Source: Garcia nutans
Taxonomy: Eukaryota > Streptophyta > Magnoliopsida > Malpighiales > Euphorbiaceae
Length of the DNA: 64,000 bases
Reading direction: 5' to 3'
NCBI GenBank assembly: GCA_947685225.1
Contig: CANTUV010000037.1
Coordinates: 26,617,001 to 26,681,000 of the forward strand
Each line of letters starts with the position of its first letter. The stretch's first letter is position 1. Both the position numbers and the translations under genes were made by a program. This document shows, piece after piece, positions 35,766 to 47,385 of the stretch. Below the pieces are notes generated by a model. That model was not told where the DNA came from, searched no databases, and saw nothing but the letters and a program-made list of their open reading frames with translations.

Positions 35766-35999
35766 ACCTCCAAAAAATCAACTCGGACGATTTTTGCTCA
35801 AACTGATTTTTCGGGAGCTACGGACCTCCAAAAAATGTTCCGAGACCATTTCTATGATCCACGTATCATTCCGGACATTTCAAGTACCATATCGATATAT
35901 CTCCGGTGAACTTTTCCAAAGTCACCCAGTCTGAGTCGGCATTTTGCGGTCTGGAGAAATCGGCTTTCCAAGCCTCAAAATTCGAGTATTCACACCAGT

Positions 36000-36097
36000 G
36001 TTCACAATACCAAATTCTGAATTATGGATTTAGATAAACAGACCCTTAAATATTTTTAAGTTTTGGCCAAATATATATGTAGCTCTTGAACTTTAAT
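36000..36097. other. Unassigned DNA between Elements B and C
   Basis: 98 bp of AT-rich sequence. With 5516-6084 it is the site into which B inserted. Nothing recognisable. Confidence 0.6.
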
Positions 36098-38946
36098 TGT
36101 GAGCGGAGATTTTTTCCCCCACTCCCGGTGGAATGGTTCTTGCGACTTCGGCACTGTTTAGGCTCAGGGCCTTAGAGAACACGGACCTAAGTCCGGAGAA
36201 AATAGAGTCGCCACCCGGACAGGCCGGGAAAAAGAAAGGGGTGGATGACTCGATTCCTAAGGAATCCCCAACCCCCTAATGGGTTCAGAAAGTTGGGTAC
36301 GTGTGGGGAAGGTGAGAAATGGCCCAGCACCCCCACAACGCCCAGTTCATTAAACTGGCCTCCTTTACAGGTCTTAATATTATAAAATTCTTAAATATAA
36401 CAACATTATCCATATTACACATAAAAATTAAAAGAAAGCATCAATATATTAAAATCAAAGCAAGGTCCAAGCAAAACAAATAAATGGACACCCATCCAAA
36501 GATGGAAACATGTCCTTACATCACATGCCTAAATAGGACACCCACCTAAAAGGTAGAAACATTCCCTTTACATTGGTTCTAAAATAAAAAAGCAATTTAA
36601 ATTACATGATATTCAACTAATGAGGTACCCACCATGTGGAAACATACCTCTTATAACATTTGGAAATCTAAATAAATTGATAAAAGTAAATAACCATTCA
36701 TAATAAATAAATCATTCATCAAAGGTATCAAATATCAATAAAAGGTAAACATCCATCCATGATAAATAAAATAAACCAAGCATTGAATTTAAATAAATTA
36801 AAACATATAAAATAAATCAAAGTATAATCAAATATAGAATTAAATAAAGCAAATAAAAGTCCAATTATGGCTACTGTGACTTTTTATGGAATTAAAATAA
36901 ATTAGAATTTTATGTTTTAAAAGGTTGGTAAGACTCTTTGATTAACTAAATTAATATTTGAATGGTGAAATCATGAAACTTAGGGTTTTAGACACTTTAA
37001 AATACTTTTGATTCATGGTTTTAAATGGTGATTTCAAGCTACTGTGTAAATTTAAAGTTTTTATGGTTTTATGGTTTTTAATGTTTTAAAGGATTAAAGC
37101 TTAGAAAAAGTTAGGGTTTAAGGTTTTAAAGGGTTTGGGTTTACTATTTTAGGTTTAGGAATTGAATTTGGTTTTTAGGAGCTTTGGATTGGAGTTTCGG
37201 GTGATGCATGAAGCTTTTGGGATTGAAAATCAATTTGATACTTTTATGAGATTTTATAAGCTTAAACCAAACAAATTAAAGTTTTTATAAATAGAAAAGA
37301 TTTATATAATTGGAAAAAGTATTTTTAGGGTTTTTTTATAAGAAACAGAATATGTTTTAAGAGTTTACATAATTTGGAAAGTAAATTGGATTTTTGGGGT
37401 TTTGAAGAAATAAAATTAATAACTTTAAATTCTTTGGGAAATAAAGCAACGGATTAATGTTTTTAACTTTGAACAAAAGGGATTAGGTTCTAGGATTTTT
37501 GAATTAAAAGAAAATAGTTTCATGCTACTATAAAAACATAACAAAAATAATTTAATGCATACCTTCTTTTGATGATTCCTCCAAAAATAATTCTTCTTGG
37601 ATGAACTAGCTCCAAAGACAAGCCTTTTTTGCCCTTGAATTCTTTCAATCATGTTTCTGCTCCTTTAAAAATCAATTGAATTGAATTATTACTTTTCCTT
37701 CACTGATTTGGTTTCTAATTTTCCAAGCCACTGTCCGTGTCACTCCCATCTTCAAAGAACAAAGAACACCCAATCTCCAAGGATGAAGATCCATTTACAA
37801 AGGTGAAGACCCCAATTTTCAAGGATGAAGATCCATTCTGATAGTGAAGAATCACAATGCATAGAACAGCCGGAGCAGTCAGACTTCTCAACCGATAAAA
37901 GGTTAGTCAAATTCATTCTCAGGTCCAAGTACCCTCTCTCGGGTCCAAGTACCCATATTAAATCTAAATCAATTCAATCTCGGGTCCAAGTACCCAATCT
38001 CAGGCCCCAAATAAAATCCAAATTTAGTTAGGATCGAGTATCCAAATCCAGCTTAGGATCGAGTGTCCAAATCCAGTTAGGATCGAGTATCCCAATCCGG
38101 TTTAGGATCGAGTATCCAAACCCTATTTAGGATCGAGTGTCCAAATCCAGTTAGGATCGAGTATCTGAACCCAAATTTTTCTTTAGGTCCAGAACCTATA
38201 ATTATCCTTGAGTCCAGAACTCGAACCAGGTCTAGAACCCAAACTTTTCTTTAGACTAGAACCTAGAATCATCCTTCAGTCTAGAACTTGAACCGGGTCC
38301 AGAACCTAAATTTTTCTTTAGGTCCAGAACCTAGAATCATCCTTGAGTCCAGAACTCGAACCGGGTTTAGAATCCAAATTTTTCTTAGGTTGAGAACCTA
38401 GAATTATCCTTGAGTCCAGAACTCGAATCGGGTCCAGAACCCAAATTATTTATGAGTCCATAACTCGAATCGGGTCCAGAACCCAAATTATTTCTATGTC
38501 CAGAACTTAGTTCGGGTCCAGAATCCAAATTTTTCTTAGGTCGAGAACCTAGGATTATCCTTAAGTCCAGAACTCGAACCGGATACAGAACCCAAATTTT
38601 TCTTTAGGTCCATAACCTAGAATTATCCTTGAGTCCAGAACTCGAACCAGGTCAAGAACCCAAAATTTCCTTAGGTCTGGAACCTAGAATTTATCCTTAA
38701 GTCCAGAACTCAAACCGGGTCCAGAACCCAAAACCTCAGCCATCTCAAAAATTAAGTCTTATTGCTTTTCACTCTCTTTCACTAAAGTTTCAGATTTTTC
38801 AAGCAAGGGGCAAACTGTGGACTAAATTAGACAACAAAAATCATTTTGGACTAAATAAAATATATTGGACCGGATTGGGTCAAAAATTCCAGTCCAATAT
38901 GTTTTATTTAGTCCAAAATGATTTTTGTTGTCTAATTTAGTCCACA
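36098..38946 (-). repeat. Probable 3' LTR of Element C
   Basis: The low end, TGTGAGCGGAG at 36098, and the next ~900 bp match the 5' LTR at 45342-46239. The high end is inferred: on minus a purine run AGGGGGCAAAC (about 38947-38957) is followed by TGTGGACTAAATTAG, a plausible polypurine tract and LTR start. If so the LTR is about 2.85 kb and includes one arm of the giant inverted repeat. Alternatively the LTR ends near 37722 and the arm is a later rearrangement. Confidence 0.55.
38028..38745. repeat. Tandem arrays in the left arm
   Basis: First about six ~24-bp units of the form TTAGGATCGAGTATCCAAAT (38028-38170), then about nine longer units built from TCCAGAACCTAGAATTATCC and GAGTCCAGAACTCGAACCGG (38170-38745). 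Each phrase is partly self-complementary (GTTCTGGAC, GGATACTCGATCC types). Confidence 0.8.
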
Positions 38947-39019
38947 GTTTGCCCCCTGCTTGAAAAATCTGAAACTTTAGTGAAAGAGAGTGAAAAGCAA
39001 TAAGACTTAATTTTTGAGA

Positions 39020-39880
39020 TGGCTGAGGTTTTGGGTTCTGGACTCGATTTGAGTTCTGGACTTAAGGATAAATTCTAGGTTCCAGACCTAAGGAAATTTT
39101 GGGTTCTTAAACCCGGTTCGAGTTTTGGACGCAAGGATAATTCTAGGTTCTGGACCTAAAGAAAGATTTGGGTTCTGGACCCAGTTCGAGTTCTGGACTC
39201 AAGGATAATCCTAGGTTCTCAACCTAAGAAAAATTTGGGTTCTGGACCCGAACTAAGTTCTGGACATAGAAATAATTTGGGTTCTGGACCTGATTCGAGT
39301 TCTGGACTCAGAAATAATTTGGGTTCTAGACCCGATTCGAGTTCTGGACTCAAGGATAATTCTAGGTTCTCGACCTAAGGAAAATTTGGATTCTGAACCC
39401 GGTTTGAGTTCTGGACTCAAGGATGATTCTAGGTTCTGGACCTAAAGAAAAATTTAGGTTCTGGACCCGGTTCGAGTTCTAGACTCAAGGATAATTCTAG
39501 GTTCTGGTCTAAAGAAAAATTTGGGTTCTGGACCCAGTTCGAGTTCTAGACTCAAGGATAATTATAGGTTTTGGACCTAAAGAAAAATTTGGGTTCAGAT
39601 ACTCGATCCTAACTGGATTTGGACACTCGATCCTAAATAGGGTTTGGATACTCGATCCTAAACCGGATTGGGATACTCGATCCTAACTGGATTTGGACAC
39701 TCGATCCTAACTTGGATTTGGATACTCGATCCTAACTGGATTTGGATACTCGATCCTAACTGAATTTGGATTTTATTTGGGGCCCGAGATTGGGTACTTG
39801 GACCCGAGATTGAATTGATTTAGATTTAATTTGGGTACTTGGACCCAAGAGTGGGTACTTGGACCCGAGAATGAATTTGA
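39020..39880. repeat. Tandem arrays in the right arm
   Basis: Inverted counterpart of the left-arm arrays: GGTTCTGGACCCGATTCGAG-type units (39020-39600), GGATACTCGATCCTAAC-type units (39596-39765) and GGGTACTTGGACCCGAGA units (39785-39870). Element A starts inside the same array (1-170). Confidence 0.8.
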
Positions 39881-40046
39881 CTAACCTTTTATCAGTTGAG
39901 AAGTCTGACTGCTCCGGCTGTTCTATGCATTGTGATTGTTCACCCTCAGAATGGATCTTCATCCTTGAAAATTGGGGTCTTCACCTTTGTAAATGGATCT
40001 TCATCCTTGGAGATTTAGTTGTCTTTGTTCTTTGTAGATGGGAGTG

Positions 40047-40330
40047 ACACGGCCAGTGGCTTGGCCGTGTCTCCTGGGTGTGTCAGCTTCTGTGTCTTTT
40101 CTTTGGTTCTTCTTTGTTTTTGGCTTAGGATGGGACACGACCAGTGGCTTGGCCGTGTCGCCTGTCAGTGTCACCTACTGTCTCTTTTCTTTCTTTGCTT
40201 GGTCCTTCTTGACTTTACCCCCTAGGTGAGACACGGTCAGTGGCTTGGCCGTGCTTCCTGCCCATTTCATATTCTGCCAAGATTTCCTTTGAGGTGACAC
40301 GGCCAAGCTTGATTTGGCTTGGCCATGTCT
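40047..40330. repeat. ACACGGCC / GGCCGTGT array in Element C
   Basis: Four blocks containing GACACGGCCAGTGGCTTGGC or variants (near 40047, 40134, 40230, 40295). Each is a foldable CGGCCA...TGGCCG inverted pair separated by ~85 bp. The same motif dominates LTRs of the unrelated TGTAATATCC family. Confidence 0.75.
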
Positions 40331-42791
40331 TGCTGGATCTATACTCTTCTTTCCTTGTTTTGATCTTTCAAGGGCGTTTTTTTTTCACTTTAACCACTTT
40401 TCCCTTGCAACTGCTTTTTCCATTCTTCTCCAATTTTGATTGGATCTTATATCCTCTCTTTGCCCCCCCTAAGGATTTTTTCTTTCATGCCAGCTTTGAT
40501 TGATGTTTTCTTGTCTAGTTCTTTTCATAAGCATGCATTTCTTTTTTTGCAAAATGACTGGGGCTTCCACAAGCAAATAGGCTTTCCTTGCCCCCTTGAT
40601 TTGATATCTTCTCTTTATTCCTTACTTCACAGAGTGTTTGCTATCCACTTTGATAAAGAATAGACAATACAAGACAAAAAAAGTGTGACGTGATATGCTC
40701 ATGTATGCATGATATGCATGAATAATACTTACAGTCGTTACATCGACTCACAGACCGAGGTGATTAGCAGAAGTGCTCTCATTGGTTCCTTTTTAATGCT
40801 CGTTCAAGTCTTGCATTGGAATGATCGAAAGCTTTGCATTTGTGGCTTTTATCTTCAAGATGTTGAAAACATGAGTGGTGGAGACCCTAAGTAGCAGAGT
40901 CAAGGATTCATCTATTCCAAACTATGTCTCAGCATGTCAGTTGGTAATTTCTTCATAACTTTGCCAATAATAATTTTCTTTTCCCAATGTGTCCTTTGGA
41001 GGTTCAACATACTTCCCTTAACTTGAAGGCTTTGTATGACAAAACATTTTTTGAAATTTTTGAATTTTTATTTTGAAATCAAATGTTGGCTTTGCCAAAT
41101 TAATGTCAATGTACCTCAGGACTTGATTTTTTTCAAATTAACATATCTATAACATGACAACCCTAGTTACCACACTAAACTCGGGAATTATTTCTATTTA
41201 AGCAAGAATTGTTGCACTTTAGATAGGCACATACACATTACTTGGTCAAAGGTCTCATTTGAGTTTAAATATTGTCTATCTCATATGCATGCTTATCCAA
41301 ACTATCTCCACTAATAGACTCTACCTACCAAGAGAGATCAACAGGTCTTTGCTAGGCTTGAAATGGGGTCTATAAGGGACACGGGTTTAAATGAAGGCCA
41401 TTTTGAAGTGGGAGCTATTGTGACACAATGGACAAACCTTCACACTATGAATTTCTTGTTTGAAGTTTAGGCAGCTTGGAGGCAATCTTGCTATACTCCA
41501 AATTCCTTCTATCTTCTTGGCATTAATTAGGATCTTGATTAGGACAATCTTTGCCCTTGAAAAAAGTTTGGTACCCAAATTTGTTTCTTTTCCTTTTCTC
41601 CCTTTCCTTTTTTTTATTTTTCTTATTCTTCCCTTTCTTTGAGCATTCTATCATTTTGTCACTCTTCCTTGTAGGACTGTCAAGTTTAGAATTTTCAAGA
41701 ACTGAACAGTCTTTCTCCCTTTTTCTTTGATTTTGATCGAATCTTTAGTTGGGTTGGACCAATTCAAGTCAAAACGTCCTTATAAACCAAATGGAAGTCT
41801 TTTGTTGTCTTAGGTAAAAGAGAACTCAGTTGGCTTTTTGAACCATTTTGGATTTTCTTTTTTTTTTCTCTCTTTTTTTCTTTTCTTTTTCTTTTCTTTT
41901 GTCTTTTTTGTTTTCCCCCTTTTTTTTTCTTTTTTTTTAGCTCAAACTGAGTTGTCTTGTTTGTACCAACTTGGGCTTCCAATAATGGATGAGGGGAGTA
42001 ACATAAATCTTCATTAACAGGGATAAACCATTTGTTACTCTAATGTTGTCTTGATATATTAGAGATATTAAGTGAACTTCAACTACCCTTATGGTCTTTG
42101 AAAAATTCAACTACCCTTATGATCTTGAGAACTTCAACTATCTTTATGGTCTTGAGAACTTCAACTATCTTCATGGTCTTGAAACTTCAACTATCATCAT
42201 GCTCTTGACTAATCATTGCTTTCTTTGATCTTCTTGCCTATTCATCTTAGTGATCATAAGACTTGTCAAAAGTATCACAATAGCTGAAGTTGGTTATTGG
42301 GGTTTGTAAGCCAATGAAAAGAAAGCTAAAATTTTATGAAGGCTCAAAAGGGACAACTAGGGATTGATATTTAATTGGGTGAATACTAGTTGTTGGCTAA
42401 CCAAACAATGCCTAGATCATTTCTCTCTTAAATAAGTAGAGTTCAATTTTGCCTCAAAAGCTTGTCAAAGCATGTTCTAAGACTGACTAGGACCTTGACA
42501 AAGGTAACTATGCAGGAGCCCTCTCTAAGTAAGCATACACAACTCAATGCTATAGAGCAATTCCCTTACCTAGTAAAGTCATTCAAGTCATGATGCCTAG
42601 ACACATTAATTTATGAACATCAAGCTAGATTCCTCATTGGTTGAGCACCAAAATGAACAAAGACCAATAAAAATTTTGATGAAAGTGATTTATTCAAACA
42701 AATTTAAAATTGAAAAACAAGATTGTTCCAATAAAATATTAAAGAAAGTAAAATTGAAAAGCAACATTCAAGCTAAGGAAAGTTCATTGAG
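40331..42791 (-). other. Non-coding 3' region of Element C
   Basis: No protein domain on either strand. It contains purine tracts on minus (41585-41640, 41855-41938), a purine run near 40463-40472 resembling a second polypurine tract, and a short tandem array (42064-42210). It is collinear with 700-2940 of Element A. Confidence 0.7.
42064..42210 (+). repeat. ~30-bp tandem array, about five copies
   Basis: GAACTTCAACTATCTTTATG and GTCTTGA repeated about five times. Element A has a single copy at 2321-2350, so the array arose in C after the two copies diverged. Confidence 0.8.
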
Positions 42792-44189
42792 TTAGGCTTC
42801 TTTTCCTTTCACATCTTCAATATCTCCATCTTGAAAGGATGATAAAACAAAATCTTCTTCTAGTCCTTTTCCCACCATGAAGGTTGCCGGTGGAGGTACT
42901 CTTCCAAACTTAGGCAAAGGGTTGTTCTTGGTATTGGGCTTATCCGGCTCGGGTAGCTTACCACTGTCGATTAAATCTTGGATCTCACGCCTTAGACGGG
43001 CACATTTATCTGTTTCATGCCCTTGCATTTGATGAAATTGACAGAAGGCCTCGGCATTGAAGTTTGGTGGCAATGGATTATGTAAAGGTTGAGGAGCTAA
43101 CGGTTGTAATAACCCTTTCTTTTGCAGCTTGCTAAAAACCCAAGATAGAGGTTTCCCCAATTCTAAGAATTGTCTTTTATTTCCTGGACCGGTCACATTA
43201 ACATCAACTTCTTTTTGTGTGCTTTGATTTCTGGACTGGTAATTCCCTTTCTCATTCCTCTTTATTGAAAAGCGATTCTTCTCCCTTTCCCACTCCTTAA
43301 TTTGAAGACCAGCTTGGAGAAGATCTTTGAAATCCCTTATAAGAGTGTGAGACATCCTTTCACGGAGATTGGGCAAGACATCTCTCACGATCATCCTTAT
43401 TTGATCAGATTCATCGGGCCTTTTCTTAAGCAAAGCGGCCTTGTTTCTCCATCGCTTCACATAGTCCACAAAATTCTCATTTGGCCTTTGCCTTATGGAC
43501 TCCACTTCCATTAAGGTAACTTCTAACTCAATATTATATCCATATTGTTGGATGAAGACTTTGTAAAGTAGATCCCAACTCTTTTGTGCTCCATCATCTA
43601 AGGTATTGAACCAATTTTGGACAACAGGGTCTAATGAGAGTATAAAGTACCTTAGGATTTGAGCCTTAATAGCTCGGACAGACTGCATGGCAGTGACATA
43701 CTATTTCACATGGAGATGAGGATTTTCAGTGCCATTGTACTTTGCAAAGGATGGCATCTTGAATTTATAAGGGACCTCTTCATCTTGTTCAAATAGTTTG
43801 TCGATCTCAGACATCTTTTCGATTTTCAACTTCTTCTCAAATTTCTTTTCTAAATCAGCAATCATCTTTTCAACATCGGATGTCTCGGTCTTTTCAATAG
43901 TTGCTTTCTCACCAACCTTTAGTTCTTTCTTCTTCTCTTGAACATCTTGGTAGTATTGAGCCCAATCATCATCATCATCAATGATCACCTTTTCATCATC
44001 AAAAACCACTTCACTAACTTTGGTCTTCCATTTGTCCTTTGGTTTCTTAGTGCTAGTAGACGCCTCGGCATGGTTCTCTAAGATTGCAGTCAACTGGTTC
44101 TTCATGGTCTCAGCTAGGGCCTCTTTGATTTCTTCCATCTTGGCATTGAGGGCCTCATCCACCATCCTTTGAATTTGTTCAGGCTCCAT
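42792..44189 (-). pseudogene. gag of Element C, one nonsense codon
   Basis: Start at the Met at 44189 (MEPEQIQRMVDEALNAKMEE). An acidic, Lys-rich N-terminal part (WAQYYQDVQEKKKELK, then EKKFEKKLKIEKM) is probably coiled coil. The gag domain follows (LDPVVQNWFNTLDD, YGYNIELEVTLMEVESI) with knuckle CQFHQMQGHETDKC near 43050-43005 and a Pro-rich C-terminus. The only stop within about 465 codons is TAG at 43703-43701, at the same codon as in Element A. Apart from it the frame is intact, so it could give a full-length protein only by read-through, or two fragments. Confidence 0.85.
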
Positions 44190-45322
44190 TGTTTTAGGTG
44201 AGCAAGTGATTGAGTCGTTGCTAGATACTTCATCTCCGACGTAGGTTAGATTGTTGTAAGCTTTAGAACTATCATGATCCAGGGCTATGAGCCAGAGAGG
44301 ATCAATGATATGAGATGCAAATGTATGCATGTATGCATGTATGCACAAACAATCAACAAATAAGGATAAATAGGACGTTCCTTCCAACCTTATAACATCC
44401 ACACTCGAATGGAGAGTCTCTTTTCCTAGGTATATGGTTAACAAAATACCAACACGGGGTATCTTGTTTTCGAATAATTCCCTCAGACGTTTCAACCAAT
44501 AGTTATATTTTGAAAATGGAAATCCATCCATGATAATTCCCATTAATTAGGTTTTAATCCATTCAACCAACTATAGTAGCTTTTATGCTATGTTGGATTA
44601 AAACGAAAATAAGAGGTTTATTATAGATAGATTTCTCACTTGAAAAAGGTAACTAATGGTTCATGCCAAAAACAAGCCTATGGTTAATTTATTCTTAGTG
44701 TAAACTAGGCCCACAATTGATTTTTAGTATTTCATAATTGACCTAAATATTTTGCAAGATTTGTTTCTAAGCCCATTGTAAAAGATTTTAGAAAATGGAT
44801 TTTGGCTTAGTATTTGGGCCATGGGCCAAAGAATTTTTGATTTGTTTTTAGAAAAGTCTTATGTCCAAAGACCATCTTGAAAAATTTTAAAATAGTTTTG
44901 GTCTTTTGGATTTTAAAGAAAAATTAATTTTGAGCTTACAATATACTTAGGTCATATTAGAAAAAGAACAAACCAAATAAGCCATGATTTAGACTAAGAT
45001 AAACTAACCATAGTCAAACAACATGCATTTGGGGTAAAACCTAAGGAAAGTAACTAGACCAATTACACGAGCTTTAGTCTTTGGGTTAAAAGGCTTAGGT
45101 TCCCATAGCAAGTATATACCAAACGGTACGAGGCTATGAGTGGTTATGCCATGCTCGATCTCCATACCTTGAGTGAAAGTATGGTATCACTTACATAACA
45201 TAACACAGGTAACACGGGCATCCTAACTCACACACACAATGCAATCTAATATGATGCAATGGATAATATCATTATAAGAAAGAATAGAATAATATAAAGA
45301 CCAACGGAATCAACTTCTCTTA
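44190..45322 (-). other. 5' leader of Element C
   Basis: About 1.1 kb between primer site and gag. An open frame extends gag upstream to 44543, but it lacks conserved features and the Met at 44189 is shared with A, so I do not extend the gene. ATGCATGTATGC-type repeats occur at 44325-44345. Confidence 0.6.
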
Positions 45323-45340
45323 TCCCCAGTGGAGTCGCCA
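45323..45340 (-). other. Primer-binding site, tRNA-Arg type (Element C)
   Basis: The minus strand reads TGGCGACTCCACTGGGGA, one mismatch to the complement of the plant tRNA-Arg 3' end, next to the LTR at 45342. Confidence 0.88.
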
Positions 45341-45341
45341 C

Positions 45342-46239
45342 TGTGAGCGGAGACTTTTGCCCCCACTCCCGGTGGAATGGTTCTTGTGTCTTCGGCACTG
45401 TTTAGGGTCGGGGCCTTAGAGAACACGGAACTAAGTGCGGAAAAAAATGGAGTCGCCACCCGGACGGGCCGGGAAAAAAGAAAGGGGTGGATGACTCGAT
45501 TCCTAACCCCCTAATGGATTCAAAAAGTTGGGTACGTGTGAGAAAGGTGAGAAATGGCCCAGCACCCCCACAACGCCCGGTTCATTGCAACTGGCCTCCT
45601 TTACAGGTCTTAATATTATAAAATTCTTAAATATAACAATATTATCCATATTACACACAAAAATTAAAAGAAAGCGTCAATATATTAAAATCAAAGCAAG
45701 GTCCAAGCAAAATAAATAAATGGACACCCATCCAAAGATGAAAACTTGTCTTTACATCACATGCCTAAATAGGACACCCACCTAAAAGGTAGAAACATGC
45801 CCTTTACATTGGTTCTAAAATAGAAAAGCAATTTAAATTACATGATATTCAACTAATGAGGTACCCATCATGTGGAAACATACCTCTTACAACATTTGGA
45901 AATCTAAATAAATTGATAAAAGTAAATAATCATTCATAATAAATAAATCATTCATCAAAGGTATCAAATATCAATAAAAGGTAAACATCCATCCATGATA
46001 AATAAAATAAACCAAGCATTGAATTTAAATAAATTAAAGCATATAAAATAAATCAAAGCATAATCAAATATAGAATTAAATAAAGCAAATAAAAGTCCAA
46101 TTATGGCTACTGTGATTTTTTATGGAATTAAAATAAATTAGGGTTTTATGTTTTAAAAGGTTGGTAAGACTCTTTGATTAACTAAATTAATATTTGAATG
46201 GTGAAATCATGAAACTTAGGGTTTTAGACACTTTAAAAT
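45342..46239 (-). repeat. 5' LTR of Element C, interrupted
   Basis: It matches 36098-36998 closely, including GGAATGGTTCTTG near the end, then stops at AAAAT where Element E inserted. AAAAT (46235-46239) is the expected left target duplication of E. Confidence 0.88.
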
Positions 46240-46540
46240 TGTAACACCTCGATACCCTATATAAGTACTATACATATACCTAGTATACATACAGTAAGTA
46301 TATAGAGTATAAGGATGCCATTTTTCTTTTTACTTTTTAAAAACCTGTAACAAAATTCAAACCATAATAGGTCAATTTAAAGAACACTTACAAAATCATT
46401 GTCTTTATCAAAACTTCATTTATACATTTAATATAACATACTTAAAGTGGATACATGTATGCATTACCCTCTAGTTGGTCTCGACAAAATCTTACTCTTC
46501 TCGTGGCATACCAAAAGACTTCATATCTTCCACCAAGCTA

Positions 46541-46580
46541 CCTGCGCGATAATACATCCGCGCTAAGCTCGAAAGCTTAG
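46541..46580 (-). other. Conserved LTR double hairpin, copy 5
   Basis: On minus CTAAGCT/AGCTTAG over TTCG, then GCGCG/CGCGC. The seventh pair is T:A, a compensating change relative to C:G in copies 4, 6 and 7. Confidence 0.7.
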
Positions 46581-47202
46581 TAGTATAAATATAAAATACA
46601 AACATATATCATGGAAATACTAACATATAAAGATATATCAATTCCATATACTTTTAGTTCTTATTAAGTTTATCCCTTTTCATTTGCACCTTTCATATCT
46701 TTCAACTAATTTCATATCTTATACACATATATATACATAACATTTCTACCAATTCCAACCCATCACTAATATTCACAATCAACATCTCAATACACACATT
46801 ATACATCATACTAACCATAAGTCACATTTCCAATTAAGACAATCATTGTCTTCAACCACAATTCATCAATTGAATTCACAATCAATGCTAGTACACACAT
46901 TATACATCATACCAATCACAACATTTCTTTATTCACAATTCACCATTTATGATTCATCATTAGTGCTCATAATCAATATTTCAACACACAAATTACATAT
47001 CATCAATCACATGTCCAATGAAGTATACCAAAGATTTCATTATCCATTTCTTTCAACATTTGTATATCACATTGACAACAAAGACAAACTCGGGCCCAAC
47101 AGACACCACTATGTTATTCAGAGTTCAGAGTTACTGCTTTGGTCTATAATCATAATCATCAAGCCCGTAGGCATCATATATCAATATTTCTATCCATGGA
47201 TA

Positions 47203-47385
47203 GTGTAACAGACCCAGTCTCTTGGACCATCAACTCATCATGAGGAGATCCTCAACCCGGCAAGACTGTTACCAATCATATATTTCATATTCACAATTCT
47301 CATAGTGTAACAGACCCAGTCTCTTGGACCTCAATTCAACTCAATTTGAAGAGATCCTCAACCCGGCAAGACTGTTACCTTTTTC
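47203..47385. repeat. Two-copy ~110-bp repeat in Element E LTR
   Basis: GTGTAACAGACCCAGTCTCT through AACCCGGCAAGACTGTTACC occurs twice. GGTAACAGTCTTG and GTAACAGACC lie in opposed orientation, so each unit can fold. Confidence 0.75.

Larger units (their letters stand above)
6090..35994 (-). mobile_element. Element B: complete Tat-lineage Ty3 retrotransposon with antisense genes
   Basis: Both LTRs (34682-35994 upstream, 6090-7369 downstream), a tRNA-Arg primer site, a polypurine tract and a 5-bp CCAGT duplication are present. The sense order on minus is gag, protease, RT, RNase H, a second archaeal-type RNase H and integrase. That dual RNase H arrangement without a chromodomain is typical of the Tat lineage. 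Two plus-strand genes fill the space between integrase and the 3' LTR. Subtracting the three nested insertions and their duplications leaves about 14.2 kb. All coding parts carry stops or frameshifts, so the copy is dead. Confidence 0.92.
34682..35994 (-). repeat. 5' LTR of Element B
   Basis: 1313 bp, from TGTGAACC to ATTCACA as read on plus, followed by the duplication CCAGT. It carries the TATA box (35557-35550) and the palindromic array. It is slightly longer than the 3' LTR because of extra GCGGTTGGAC units. Confidence 0.93.
37723..40064. repeat. Giant inverted repeat, arms ~1.15 kb
   Basis: The left arm 37723-38870 and right arm 38892-40064 are reverse complements around a 21-bp spacer. 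The arms are similar but not identical; for example their 68-codon shadow frames differ at several residues. Both arms contain the same tandem arrays. The right arm is the expected 3' non-coding part of Element C, as in Element A; the left arm is its inverted copy and merges into LTR sequence at 37722. Confidence 0.85.
36098..46239 (-). mobile_element. Element C: non-autonomous Tat/Ogre-like element, gag only
   Basis: Minus-strand order: 5' LTR (cut at 46239 by Element E), tRNA-Arg primer site (45323-45340), gag (44189-42792), about 3.8 kb of non-coding DNA rich in repeats, a probable polypurine tract near 38947-38957 and a 3' LTR reaching 36098. No protease, RT or integrase is present. It is collinear with Element A over its gag and downstream region. 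The outer end of the 5' LTR must lie beyond the right window edge, after E, F and G. Confidence 0.8.

Noticed and set aside
38028..39765. Regularly spaced repeats that might suggest a CRISPR array
   Set aside because: They are degenerate tandem repeats inside a plant retrotransposon, with no unique spacers and no cas genes.
37825..39962. 68-codon frames 37825-38031 (+) and 39756-39962 (-) as a conserved small gene
   Set aside because: They are the same sequence on the two arms of the inverted repeat, composed of tandem-repeat DNA; similarity is explained by duplication.
46846..47208. 120-codon frame in the LTR of Element E
   Set aside because: Low-complexity AT-rich translation with no counterpart in the related LTRs.
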